Assembly: GCF_011044975.1 (NCBI RefSeq)
Contig: NZ_JAAKZV010000060.1
Location: 1-35,998, forward strand
Reading direction: 5' to 3'
From: Streptomyces coryli
GTDB lineage: Bacteria; Actinomycetota; Actinomycetes; Streptomycetales; Streptomycetaceae
DNA length: 35,998 bases
Positions within the stretch are counted from its first letter, which is position 1. Every line of letters starts with the position of its first letter. The notes beneath the pieces were generated by a model, which was not told the origin of the DNA, made no database searches, and saw only the letters and a list, made by a program, of their open reading frames with translations. Positions 16,155 through 23,763 of the stretch are shown here, piece after piece. Position numbers and translations under genes: made by a program.

Positions 16155-17351
16155 ATGTCCGCACGCGGACGTCACCGTCGTCTCGGCCGAATAGCCAAGA
16201 AGCGCGCCACTCTCGTCCTCGCCGCCGGCGGCGCGGGCGTAGCCATTCCGATGATCGCGGGCGGCTCGGCGCACGCAGCCTCCGTCGACACCTGGGACAA
16301 GGTCGCCCAGTGCGAGTCGGGCGGCAACTGGTCCATCAACACCGGCAACGGCTACACCGGTGGCCTGCAGTTCTCGCAGTCGACTTGGGCGGCCCACGGC
16401 GGCACCAAGTACGCGGCGACCGCCGACAAGGCCACCAAGGCCCAGCAGATCGAGATCGCCGAGAAGGTCCTCGACTCCCAGGGCCCGGGCGCCTGGCCGA
16501 ACTGCGGCCCGAAGGCCGGCCTGTCCCAGGGCGGCCCGGCCCCGCAGACGGAGGCCGAGGCCCCGAAGCAGGAGGCCGCTCCCAAGCAGGAGGCCCCGAA
16601 GCAGGACTCCTCGAACGAGGAGTGGGGCACCAAGGCGGCCCCGCAGCAGAAGCAGACCAAGCCGGGCACGTACACCGTGGTCAAGGGCGACACGCTCTCC
16701 GACATCGCGCACAAGCACGACGTCAAGGGCGGCTGGCACGCGATCTACGACAGCAACAAGAAGACCATCGGCGGCGACCCCGACCTGATCTTCCCGGGCC
16801 AGAAGTACGACTTCGACGGTGACCGCGACGTCACCTTCGAGGAGGGCCCGAAGAAGTCGGCCGCCCCGAAGCAGGAGGCCCCCAAGGAGGAGGCCCCCAA
16901 GGCCGAGACCAAGCAGGCCGCTGACAGCTCCTCGTCCGACGGCTTCGTCCGCCCGGTCCCCGGCTCCGTCTCCACGCCGTACGGCGCGGGCGGCGGCATG
17001 TGGTCCTCCGGCAGCCACACCGGCATCGACTTCAGCGCCTCCACCGGCACCCCGGTGAAGTCCGTGGCCGCGGGCACCGTCGTCAAGGCCGGCAACGGCG
17101 CCGACGGCGGCGCGTACGGCAACGCGATCGTCGTCAAGCTCGACGACGGCCGCTACGCCCAGTACGCCCACCTCTCGTCGGTCTCGGTGACCACCGGCCA
17201 GCAGGTGAAGGCGGGCGAGCAGCTCGGCCTCTCCGGCGCCACCGGCAACGTCACGGGCCCGCACCTGCACTTCGAGATCCGCACCGGCGCCGAGTACGGC
17301 TCCGACGTGGACCCGGTGCAGTACCTGCGCTCGCACGGCGTCAGCCTCTGA
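16155..17351 (+). CDS. Secreted muralytic enzyme: Rpf transglycosylase + LysM + M23 peptidase (RpfD-like architecture)
   Basis: A 398-residue secreted cell-wall hydrolase. The signal peptide (1-41, ending A-H-A-A) precedes a resuscitation-promoting-factor lytic transglycosylase domain (43-118), with catalytic E54 in C-E-S-G-G-N-W and paired cysteines C53/C117. A Pro/Lys/Glu linker leads to a LysM peptidoglycan-binding domain (171-220). After a second such linker comes an M23 endopeptidase domain (265-398) with H288-x-x-x-D292, H339 and H-L-H (370-372). It can therefore cut both glycan and peptide bonds. The ATG at 16155 has GGAGAGGAG upstream; the in-frame extension to 16044 lies inside the riboswitch. 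Known Streptomyces Rpf proteins act in spore germination. The architecture matches what I recall for RpfD, but orthology was not tested. Confidence 0.95.
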   Translation: MSARGRHRRLGRIAKKRATLVLAAGGAGVAIPMIAGGSAHAASVDTWDKVAQCESGGNWSINTGNGYTGGLQFSQSTWAAHGGTKYAATADKATKAQQIEIAEKVLDSQGPGAWPNCGPKAGLSQGGPAPQTEAEAPKQEAAPKQEAPKQDSSNEEWGTKAAPQQKQTKPGTYTVVKGDTLSDIAHKHDVKGGWHAIYDSNKKTIGGDPDLIFPGQKYDFDGDRDVTFEEGPKKSAAPKQEAPKEEAPKAETKQAADSSSSDGFVRPVPGSVSTPYGAGGGMWSSGSHTGIDFSASTGTPVKSVAAGTVVKAGNGADGGAYGNAIVVKLDDGRYAQYAHLSSVSVTTGQQVKAGEQLGLSGATGNVTGPHLHFEIRTGAEYGSDVDPVQYLRSHGVSL

Positions 17352-17374
17352 AGCGCGCATAGCTGATACGGCAG

Positions 17375-17402
17375 AGCCCCCGGTTCCGGCGGACCGGGGG
17401 CT
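17375..17402 (+). terminator. Hairpin terminator after the Rpf gene
   Basis: AGCCCCCGGT and ACCGGGGGCT form a perfect 10-bp stem with an 8-nt loop 23 bp past the stop, followed by TCGTCGT. It also separates the convergent VOC gene. Confidence 0.85.
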
Positions 17403-17427
17403 TCGTCGTGCCCGGGGGCGTACGGGC

Positions 17428-17802
17428 TCAGCTGACGCAGAGGCAGAACGGGTGCCCGGCCGGATCCGCGTAGACGCGCCAGAGGCCCTTGCCGATCTGG
17501 TCGTCCAGCAGCTTCGCGCCGAGCGCGAGCACCTGCTCCTGGGCGGCGTCCAGCTCCGCCCGCGGCACCATCAGGTCCAGGTGGAACTGCTGCGGCCGCT
17601 CCGGGTTCGGCCAGCTCGGCGGCACGAAGTCCGGGGCCTCCTGGAAGGCGAGGCGCTCGCCCGTGGGGAGGTTGAGGTCGATCCAGTCCGGCGCGTCGGC
17701 GTTCTGCTTCACCTCGCCGCCCAGGATGCCGGCGTAGAACTCCGCGAGCGCCCGGGGGTCGGGACAGTCCAGCGCTACGGGACCCAGCGTGGCGATGGGC
17801 AT
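17428..17802 (-). CDS. VOC (glyoxalase/bleomycin-resistance fold) protein
   Basis: A 124-residue single-unit VOC-superfamily protein with the expected beta-alpha-beta-beta-beta halves. The first begins at 5-33 with D-C-P-D-P-x-x-L-A-E-F-Y. The second starts at F-H-L-D-L (73-77) and ends in D-P-A-G-H-P-F-C-L-C. It closely resembles Streptomyces VOC proteins of unknown substrate. H74 could be a metal ligand. It is divergent from the CGNR regulator gene across 78 bp with three GGTAAC elements, so the two are probably co-regulated. AAGGAGT precedes the ATG. Function (isomerase, dioxygenase or binding protein) cannot be told from sequence alone. Confidence 0.88.
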   Translation of the reverse strand: MPIATLGPVALDCPDPRALAEFYAGILGGEVKQNADAPDWIDLNLPTGERLAFQEAPDFVPPSWPNPERPQQFHLDLMVPRAELDAAQEQVLALGAKLLDDQIGKGLWRVYADPAGHPFCLCVS

Positions 17803-17828
17803 GGCGTTACTCCTTGCTGGCTTATTCC

Positions 17829-17871
17829 GGTAACTGACTCCGTTACCTCATGATGGGGTGACACAGGTAAC
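17829..17871. promoter_or_regulatory. Three GGTAAC half-sites between the VOC and CGNR genes
   Basis: GGTAAC (17829-17834) faces GTTACC (17842-17847) as an inverted repeat with a 7-bp spacer. A third GGTAAC (17866-17871) overlaps the likely -10 box TAACAT (17868-17873) of the CGNR gene. A partial GTTAC (17806-17810) lies by the VOC start. The layout suggests one regulator, perhaps the CGNR protein itself, acting on both genes. Confidence 0.55.
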
Positions 17872-17880
17872 ATCGCAAGC

Positions 17881-18387
17881 GTGGAGACACCGGCGGGTCT
17901 GCAGCTGATCCAGGACTTCGTGAACACGCTGGACGTGGAGTCCGGGGCGGACGACCTGGAGTCGTTCCTCACCGACGACCGGGTGTCCGCGCTGTCCCTG
18001 CGCAAACGTGACCTGCCGGCGCTCCGGCGGCTGCGGGAGGCGCTGCGGGCCGTATGCCTGGCGCACGCGGGCCTTCCGGCCCCCACGGAGCCGCTGGGGG
18101 AGCTGCTGGCGGCGGCGCCGCTGACGGTGGCGGTGTCGCCGGACGGCGGGGCGCGGCTGCGCCCGGCGCGCGAGCTGAAAGGCGTGGCGGTGCTGACGGC
18201 CCGTATCGCGGCGACGATCGCGTCCGCGGCCGCGGACGGCACCTGGGACCGCCTCAAGGCCTGCGAGGCGGACGACTGCCGATGGGCGTACTACGACCGC
18301 AGCCCGGCGGGCCGGCGCCGCTGGTGCACGATGGCGGTGTGCGGCAGCCGCGCGAAGATGCGGGCGTACCGGACCCGGCAGCGTTGA
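17881..18387 (+). CDS. ABATE / CGNR zinc-finger regulator
   Basis: A 168-residue putative transcription factor. The N-terminal ABATE domain (about 5-115) starts with L-I-Q-D-F-V-N-T-L, the usual opening of the family. The C-terminal CGNR zinc finger (124-165) has ligands C128, C133, C149 and C154. The signature reads C-G-S-R-A-K instead of C-G-N-R-x-K, which keeps the cysteine and the basic residues. The GTG start has no ribosome-binding site and a -10-like TAACAT lies 7 nt before it, so the mRNA is probably leaderless. It is divergent from the VOC gene and may control it. CGNR proteins are generally believed to bind DNA, with few characterised. Confidence 0.9.
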   Translation: METPAGLQLIQDFVNTLDVESGADDLESFLTDDRVSALSLRKRDLPALRRLREALRAVCLAHAGLPAPTEPLGELLAAAPLTVAVSPDGGARLRPARELKGVAVLTARIAATIASAAADGTWDRLKACEADDCRWAYYDRSPAGRRRWCTMAVCGSRAKMRAYRTRQR

Positions 18388-18438
18388 ACGCCCGGCCCGC
18401 CTGGCCTGGCCCGCGCCGCCCAGCCGCCCGCCAGGGCG

Positions 18439-19779
18439 CTACGCGTTCGGGCGGCCCATCCCGCGGTACGTCCAGCCGGCCGCGCGCCACTTCTCCGGGT
18501 CGAGGGCGTTGCGGCCGTCGACGATGGTGCGGCGGGCGGCCACCGCGCCGAGCTCCGCCGGGTCCAGCTCGCGGAACTCGCGCCACTCCGTCAGGTGCAG
18601 CACGATGTCCGTGCCGCGCACGGCGTCCAGTGCCGAATCGGCGTAGCCGAGCGTCGGGAAGAGCCGCCGCGCGTTCTCCATCCCCTTCGGGTCGTACACC
18701 GTGACCTGGCCGCCCTGCAGGTGGATCTGCCCGGCGACGTTCAGCGCGGGCGAGTCGCGGACGTCGTCCGAGTCCGGCTTGAAGGTGGCGCCGAGCACCG
18801 CGACCCGCTTGCCGAGGAAGGAGCCGCCGCAGGCCTCGCGGGCCAGCTCCACCGCGGCACCCCGCCGCCGCATGTTGATCGAGTCGATCTCGCGCAGGAA
18901 GGTCAGCGCCTGGTCGACGCCCAGCTCGCCGGCCCGCGCCATGTAGGCGCGGATGTCCTTCGGCAGGCAGCCGCCGCCGAAGCCGACCCCGGCGCGCAGG
19001 AACTTGTGGCCGATCCGCTCGTCATAGCCCAGCGACTCCGCGAGCTTCACGACGTCGCCGCCCGCGGCCTCGCAGATCTCCGCCATCGCGTTGATGAAGG
19101 AGATCTTCGTGGCCAGGAAGGCGTTCGCGGAGGTCTTCACCAGCTCGGCCGTCGGGAAGTCCGTCACCACGAAGGGCGTGCCCTCCTCGATCGGCGTCGC
19201 GTACACCTCCCGCAGCAGCTTCTCCGCGCGCTCGCTGCGCACGCCGACGACGAGCCGGTCCGGGTGCAGGGTGTCGTCGACGGCGAAGCCCTCGCGCAGG
19301 AACTCCGGGTTCCAGGCCAGCTCCGCCTCGTCGCCCGCGGGCGCCAGCTCGGCGATACGGGAGGCGAGCCGCTCGGCGGACCCCACCGGCACGGTGGACT
19401 TGCCGACCACCAGGCACGGCTTGCTGAGGTGCTTGGCGAGCGACTCCATGGCGCTGTCCACGTACGACATGTCGCAGGCGTACTCGCCGTGCTTCTGCGG
19501 CGTGTTCACGCACACGAAGTGCACGTCGCCGAAGTCCGCGACCTCGGCGAAGTCCATGGTGAAGCGCAGCCGCCCGGACGATCCCTCGAGCCCCGCCACA
19601 TGCTTGGTCAGCAGCTCGTCGAGGCCGGGCTCGTACATCGGGCCCCTGCCGGTCGACAGCTGCGCGATCTTCTCGGGTACGACGTCCAGCGCCAGCACCT
19701 CGAATCCCAGCTCCGCCATGGCGGCTGCGTGCGTGGCACCGAGGTAGCCGGTGCCGATCACAGTGATCTTGGGGGCCAT
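18439..19779 (-). CDS. UDP-glucose 6-dehydrogenase
   Basis: A 446-residue enzyme oxidising UDP-glucose to UDP-glucuronate with NAD+, providing an acidic sugar for surface glycopolymers. The Rossmann motif G-T-G-Y-L-G is at 9-14. The conserved K-S-T-V-P-V-G (127-133) and N-P-E-F-L-R-E-G (157-164) follow. The catalytic cysteine is C271 in F-G-G-G-C-L-P-K-D. The C-terminal UDP-binding domain contains F-K-P-D-S-D-D-x-R-D-S-P. The ATG at 19777-19779 begins the dinucleotide fold and GGAGGA lies 12 nt upstream; the frame continues to 20409 only as an antisense shadow of the LCP gene. It is divergent from an LCP gene and lies within the envelope-gene region. A GDP-mannose dehydrogenase is the main alternative; the motifs favour UDP-glucose. 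Confidence 0.93.
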   Translation of the reverse strand: MAPKITVIGTGYLGATHAAAMAELGFEVLALDVVPEKIAQLSTGRGPMYEPGLDELLTKHVAGLEGSSGRLRFTMDFAEVADFGDVHFVCVNTPQKHGEYACDMSYVDSAMESLAKHLSKPCLVVGKSTVPVGSAERLASRIAELAPAGDEAELAWNPEFLREGFAVDDTLHPDRLVVGVRSERAEKLLREVYATPIEEGTPFVVTDFPTAELVKTSANAFLATKISFINAMAEICEAAGGDVVKLAESLGYDERIGHKFLRAGVGFGGGCLPKDIRAYMARAGELGVDQALTFLREIDSINMRRRGAAVELAREACGGSFLGKRVAVLGATFKPDSDDVRDSPALNVAGQIHLQGGQVTVYDPKGMENARRLFPTLGYADSALDAVRGTDIVLHLTEWREFRELDPAELGAVAARRTIVDGRNALDPEKWRAAGWTYRGMGRPNA

Positions 19780-19869
19780 GGAAGCGGGTCCTCCGGTTCG
19801 CGGGGGCTGGGCCGCCCCCGAGCATAACCGCGTGACCGGGCAACCTTGAGCCACCCTGGGTTGTCTGAC

Positions 19870-20883
19870 GTGGATGTGAATGACAGCACCGGTGTCGAAA
19901 CCGAGCAGGCCCAGCCCGCCCATCAGGCCCAGACCTCCCGCCGCCGCCCCCGCGGCCGCCGCGTCCTCATGGGCGCCCTGGCCCTCCTGGCCGCGGGCGC
20001 CCTCCTGGCCGCCGGCGCGGCGTGGTGGGCGTACGAGCACTACACCGGCCGCGTCGACCGCATCCCCGGCGCCTTCCCTTCGCACGTACCGGAGAAGGAC
20101 CAGCCGGCGCCCGGCAAGGGCGGCGAGACCTATCTCCTCGTCGGCCTCGACGCCCGCTCCGACCTGCCCACCACCGGCAGCTCCGCGAAGGCCCCGCAGT
20201 GGAAGCCGGGCGCGCAGCGCAGCGACACGATGATGCTGGTCCACCTGCCGGAGGACCGCAGCGCCGCCTACGTCGTCTCGCTGCCCCGCGACAGCTGGGT
20301 CCCGGTCCCTGGGCACGGCGACGCGAAGCTGAACGCCGCCTTCTCCTGGGGCGGCCCGCCGCTGCTCATCGACACGGTGCAGCGGCTCACGGACGTACGC
20401 GTCGACCACCTGGCCGTCATCGACTGGAGCGGCTTCAAGCGCCTCACCGACGCCGTCGGCGGCGTCACGCTGGAGGGCCGGGAGATGAACGGCGAGCAGG
20501 CGCTGACGTACGTACGCGAACGCAAGAACCTGCCGCGCGGCGACCTCGACCGCACCCGGCGCCAGCAGTTCTTCCTCAAGGCCGTCGCCGCGAAGACGAT
20601 CTCACCCGCGAACCTCTCCAACCCGCTCAAGGCCAAGCGCCTCCTCGACGCGGTGACCTCCACGATCAGCGTCGACGACCGCCTCGCCGACTCCGACCTC
20701 CGCGACCTCATGTGGGACCTGCGCAACGTCCGCACCTCGGACATGACCTTCATGAACGCCCCGGTCGGCGGCCTCGACACGGTCAAGGGCCAGTCGGTGG
20801 TGCTCCTCGACAAGGACAAGGGCGACCGTCTGTGGGAGGCGATGCGCAACGACACGCTGGCGGAGCACCTCCGCAAGCCGTAA
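19870..20883 (+). CDS. LytR-CpsA-Psr (LCP) family protein with shortened active-site loop
   Basis: LCP proteins attach lipid-linked glycopolymers to peptidoglycan outside the membrane. This one (337 residues from GTG 19870) has a short Arg-rich cytoplasmic tail and one transmembrane helix near residues 33-53. The LCP domain has L-V-G-L-D-A-R, D-T-M-M-L-V-H, S-L-P-R-D-S-W, and the basic run V-R-E-R-K-x-x-x-R-G-D-L-D-R-T-R-R-Q-Q with the pyrophosphate-binding arginines. Unlike the other five LCPs here it lacks the C-x-x-P-I-x-D insertion between G-G-V and N-G-E-Q-A-L, and it has no cysteine and no LytR_C domain. A TTG at 19846 is an alternative start; neither has a clear ribosome site. It is divergent from the UDP-glucose dehydrogenase gene. 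Confidence 0.88.
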   Translation: MDVNDSTGVETEQAQPAHQAQTSRRRPRGRRVLMGALALLAAGALLAAGAAWWAYEHYTGRVDRIPGAFPSHVPEKDQPAPGKGGETYLLVGLDARSDLPTTGSSAKAPQWKPGAQRSDTMMLVHLPEDRSAAYVVSLPRDSWVPVPGHGDAKLNAAFSWGGPPLLIDTVQRLTDVRVDHLAVIDWSGFKRLTDAVGGVTLEGREMNGEQALTYVRERKNLPRGDLDRTRRQQFFLKAVAAKTISPANLSNPLKAKRLLDAVTSTISVDDRLADSDLRDLMWDLRNVRTSDMTFMNAPVGGLDTVKGQSVVLLDKDKGDRLWEAMRNDTLAEHLRKP

Positions 20884-21116
20884 CTGTCGGTAGCCGAGCG
20901 GGCGCAGGCGGTGACATTCATTGTTGACGGTTGTACTTAGTAGGCGGCCCAATGCATCGCCCGCCCCCCAGTTCTGGCTTTACGCATCACCCGTCACATG
21001 GGCAAGGTGGTGCGGCGACGAGGTCTGCACGCCGGCGTCCCGGGTGCGGCCGACCAGTGGAACCTCACGGTTGGTTCGCGAGAACCCCATGGACGACGAA
21101 AGGCAGGGCCTGTCCC
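20884..21116 (+). promoter_or_regulatory. Upstream region of the type III PKS gene
   Basis: No gene is seen in these 233 bp. TTGACG (20924-20929) is a good -35 candidate, but no clean -10 follows at 17-18 bp. TACTTAGTA (20934-20942) is a 9-bp palindrome that could bind a regulator. The PKS frame stays open back to 20931, but that part shows no family similarity. Confidence 0.3.
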
Positions 21117-22223
21117 GTGCCCGTGCTGTGCCGACCCGCTGTCTGGGTCCCCGAGAACATCCTCTCGATGGAAAAGACCCTCAGCCTCGCAGAGGAGTTA
21201 CACCCCAAGCACCCCAGGCTGCGCCTGGTGAAGCGCATGATCACCAACACCGGTGTGACCAAGCGGCACTTGATCCAGCCGGTGGACGTCACCCTCACCC
21301 ACCCCGGCTTCGAGGCCCGTAACAAGGTCTACGTCCGGGAGGCCAAACGCCATATCCCGGCGGCAGTCGAGCAGGCCCTTGCCTCGGCAGGCCTGGGCGT
21401 CCGCGACATCGACGCGATCGTCTTCGTCTCCTGCACCGGCTTCGCCATGCCACCGCTGACCAGCTGGCTGATCAACGAGCTCGGCTTCCGCAGCGCGACC
21501 CGGCAGATCCCCATCGCCCAGCTCGGCTGCGCCGCCGGCGGCACCGCGATCAACCGGGCGCACGACTTCTGCCGCGCCTACCCCGGCGCCCATGTGCTCA
21601 TCGTGGCCTGCGAGTTCTGCTCGCTGTGCTACCAGCCGGACGACTCCGACGTCGGCTCGCTGCTCTCCAACGGCCTGTTCGGCGACGCCATCGCCGCCGC
21701 CGTGGTGCGCGGCGACGACGGCGGGCACGGCATGCGGCTGGTCCGCAACGCCTCCCACCTGGTGCCGGATACGGAGGACTGGATCGCGTACGAGGTGAAG
21801 GCCACCGGCTTCCACTTCCGGCTGGACCGCCGGGTGCCCGGCACCATGTCCGTCCTCGCCCCCGCCCTGCACACGCTCGCGGGCGCCCACGACTGGGACG
21901 CCTCGGCGCTCGACTTCTACATCATCCATGCGGGCGGCCCGCGCATCCTCGACGACCTGTGCCACTACCTGTCCGTCGAGCCGCACGCCTTCCGCCATTC
22001 GCGGACCACCCTCACCGAGTACGGCAACATCGCCTCCGCCGTCGTCTTCGACGCGCTGCGGCGGCAGTTCGACGAGGGCCTCCCCGAAGGGGCGCGTGGG
22101 CTGCTCGCCGGCTTCGGGCCCGGGATCACCGCAGAAACGTCACTGGGCGTCTGGCGCGCCCCCACCGGCCCCCGCTCCGTGGTCCGGCAGACCGGCGGCG
22201 CGGTCCCCACCGCCCAGCACTGA
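21117..22223 (+). CDS. rppA: Type III polyketide synthase, 1,3,6,8-tetrahydroxynaphthalene synthase (RppA-like)
   Basis: A 368-residue thiolase-fold enzyme. The catalytic triad is C138 (I-A-Q-L-G-C-A-A-G-G), H271 (H-A-G-G-P-R) and N304 (E-Y-G-N-I-A-S). Long stretches match the S. griseus RppA sequence as I remember it, including C-E-F-C-S-L-C-Y-Q-P, G-S-L-L-S-N-G-L-F-G-D-A and S-H-L-V-P-D-T-E-D-W-I. C106 in S-C-T-G-F also fits. RppA condenses five malonyl-CoA units to tetrahydroxynaphthalene, which oxidises to flaviolin and melanin. The GTG at 21117 gives the family's normal N-terminus (P-V-L-C-R-P-A). The next gene, 48 bp on, encodes a reductase/NTF2 fusion and is probably cotranscribed. The usual rppB P450 partner is not adjacent. 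Other type III PKS products cannot be excluded without assay. Confidence 0.93.
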   Translation: MPVLCRPAVWVPENILSMEKTLSLAEELHPKHPRLRLVKRMITNTGVTKRHLIQPVDVTLTHPGFEARNKVYVREAKRHIPAAVEQALASAGLGVRDIDAIVFVSCTGFAMPPLTSWLINELGFRSATRQIPIAQLGCAAGGTAINRAHDFCRAYPGAHVLIVACEFCSLCYQPDDSDVGSLLSNGLFGDAIAAAVVRGDDGGHGMRLVRNASHLVPDTEDWIAYEVKATGFHFRLDRRVPGTMSVLAPALHTLAGAHDWDASALDFYIIHAGGPRILDDLCHYLSVEPHAFRHSRTTLTEYGNIASAVVFDALRRQFDEGLPEGARGLLAGFGPGITAETSLGVWRAPTGPRSVVRQTGGAVPTAQH

Positions 22224-22271
22224 CCACCCCCCTCCCGTACGGACCGTCCAGCACGAAAGCGAGGCTGTGCC

Positions 22272-23615
22272 ATGCCCGAAACCGCCACGTCCCCTTCCAC
22301 CTTCCGCCTCGGCGGCGAGACCCCCGTCAACCGGCTCGGCTACGGAGCCATGCACCTCACAGGACCGGGCATGTGGGGTCCGCCGGAGGACCCGGACAGC
22401 GCGGTCCGGATCCTCCGCCGCGCCGTGCACGACCTCGGCGTGAACTTCCTCGACACCGCTGATTCGTACGGCCCCGGCCACAACGAGGAGATCATCCGCA
22501 AGGCCCTGCACCCGTACCCCGACGACCTGGTGATCTCCACCAAGGGCGGCATGCTGCGTACGGGCCCGCGGGACTGGACGCACGAGGAGGGCCGGGACCC
22601 GTACATCATGGCGCTCGGGCGGCCCGAATACCTGCGGCAGCAGGTCGAGGTGAGCCTGCTGCGGCTGGGAGCCGAATCGATCGGGCTCTACCAGCTGCAC
22701 CGCATCGACGACCGGGTGCCGCTGGCCGACCAGCTGGGTGTGCTGGCCGAGCTGAAGGCCGAGGGCAAGATCCGGCACATCGGCCTCTCCGGCCAGCCGG
22801 ATGTGCCGGTGGCGACGATCGAGGCGGCCCGGCAGATCACCGACATCGCCGCCGTGGAGGCGCTGTTCAACATCGCGGACCAGGCGAGCACGCCGGTGCT
22901 GGAGTACTGCGAGGACAACGGCATCGCCTTCATCCCGTGGTTCCCGCTCGGCCACGGCGGCCTCGTCGGCCCCGCCGGGGTGCTGACCAAGGCGGCCGAG
23001 GCATACGGCACCAGCGGCGCCCGGCTCGGCCTGGCCTGGCTGCTGCAGCGCTCGCCGAACATCCTCGCCATCCCGGGCACCACGAAGCTGCCGCACCTGG
23101 AGGACAACATGAAGGCGGCCGGCGTCGTGCTGACCGGCGGCCAGTGGCGGGACGTCGAGGCCCAGTGCGCTCAGGCCGAGGCCTGGCGCCCGGAACCGCG
23201 GCAGACGAGCCCCGCGGCGAGCAGCGAGCACCCGAACTGCGCCACGATCCGCGCCGTGTACCGGGACCTCACCCGGATCGCGGAGTACGCGGCCGACGAC
23301 GTCGTCTATCACGTCGCCGCCCGCGACACCCCCGAGGGCGCACCCGACCTGCACGGCAAGCACGCCGTCACCGCGGTTGAGCGCTGGCTGGCGGACAAGA
23401 CGGGCGGCACGCTGCGCGCGGAGGTGGAGTCGGTGGTGGCCAACGACCACTGGGGCACGATCATCGGCACCTTCCACTTCACGATCCGCGGCGAGGAGCA
23501 CGCGGAGCGGTTCTGCGGCCTGTGGAAGTTCCGCGACGGCCTGATCACGCACCACTGGCAGAACGCCTACGACCCGGTCGCCCTCGGCCGACTGCTCGAC
23601 CCGCCGGCCCAGTAG
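22272..23615 (+). CDS. Aldo/keto reductase fused to an NTF2/SnoaL-like domain
   Basis: A 447-residue fusion. Residues 18-300 form an aldo/keto reductase barrel with the full catalytic tetrad D61, Y66, K91 and H143 (F-L-D-T-A-D-S-Y-G; I-S-T-K-G-G; Y-Q-L-H-R-I-D). The NADPH-site segment near 264-280 is I-L-A-I-P-G-T-T. Residues 319-441 resemble an NTF2/SnoaL-like small-molecule fold, with R-D-L, G-K-H-A-V, H-W-G-T-I-I-G-T-F-H-F and a final W-K-F-R-D-G-L-I-T-H-H-W-Q-N-A-Y-D-P. The NTF2 superfamily includes scytalone dehydratase and polyketide cyclases. The gene follows the RppA-like PKS by 48 bp with no terminator between, so it likely acts on its naphthol product or a derived quinone. The AKR assignment is firm, the second domain is good by pattern, and the substrate is inference. 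Confidence 0.88.
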   Translation: MPETATSPSTFRLGGETPVNRLGYGAMHLTGPGMWGPPEDPDSAVRILRRAVHDLGVNFLDTADSYGPGHNEEIIRKALHPYPDDLVISTKGGMLRTGPRDWTHEEGRDPYIMALGRPEYLRQQVEVSLLRLGAESIGLYQLHRIDDRVPLADQLGVLAELKAEGKIRHIGLSGQPDVPVATIEAARQITDIAAVEALFNIADQASTPVLEYCEDNGIAFIPWFPLGHGGLVGPAGVLTKAAEAYGTSGARLGLAWLLQRSPNILAIPGTTKLPHLEDNMKAAGVVLTGGQWRDVEAQCAQAEAWRPEPRQTSPAASSEHPNCATIRAVYRDLTRIAEYAADDVVYHVAARDTPEGAPDLHGKHAVTAVERWLADKTGGTLRAEVESVVANDHWGTIIGTFHFTIRGEEHAERFCGLWKFRDGLITHHWQNAYDPVALGRLLDPPAQ

Positions 23616-23763
23616 CCGCCGCCGCGCGGCCGGCGGTGCAGTGGACTTTGGTCCCGCCCGGTCGGGACCATTGCCCGCGCTTGTGCATATGTGCCCCTTA
23701 TACGTTGAAGCGGTCCACCCGGGACAACGCCTCAACTCCCAACCGAAAGGGGCCCGCTCACCC

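Noticed and set aside
18388-18438. Terminator between the convergent CGNR and UDP-glucose dehydrogenase genes
   Set aside because: The 51 bp are very GC-rich, but no stem longer than a few base pairs with a sensible loop could be drawn.
19780-20409. Extended UDP-glucose dehydrogenase with a 210-residue N-terminal domain
   Set aside because: The extension is antisense to the LCP gene, and the dinucleotide-binding fold starts exactly at the ATG 19777-19779.
20931-21116. N-terminal extension of the type III PKS
   Set aside because: The frame is open but the sequence is unlike any family N-terminus. The GTG at 21117 gives the normal start and length.
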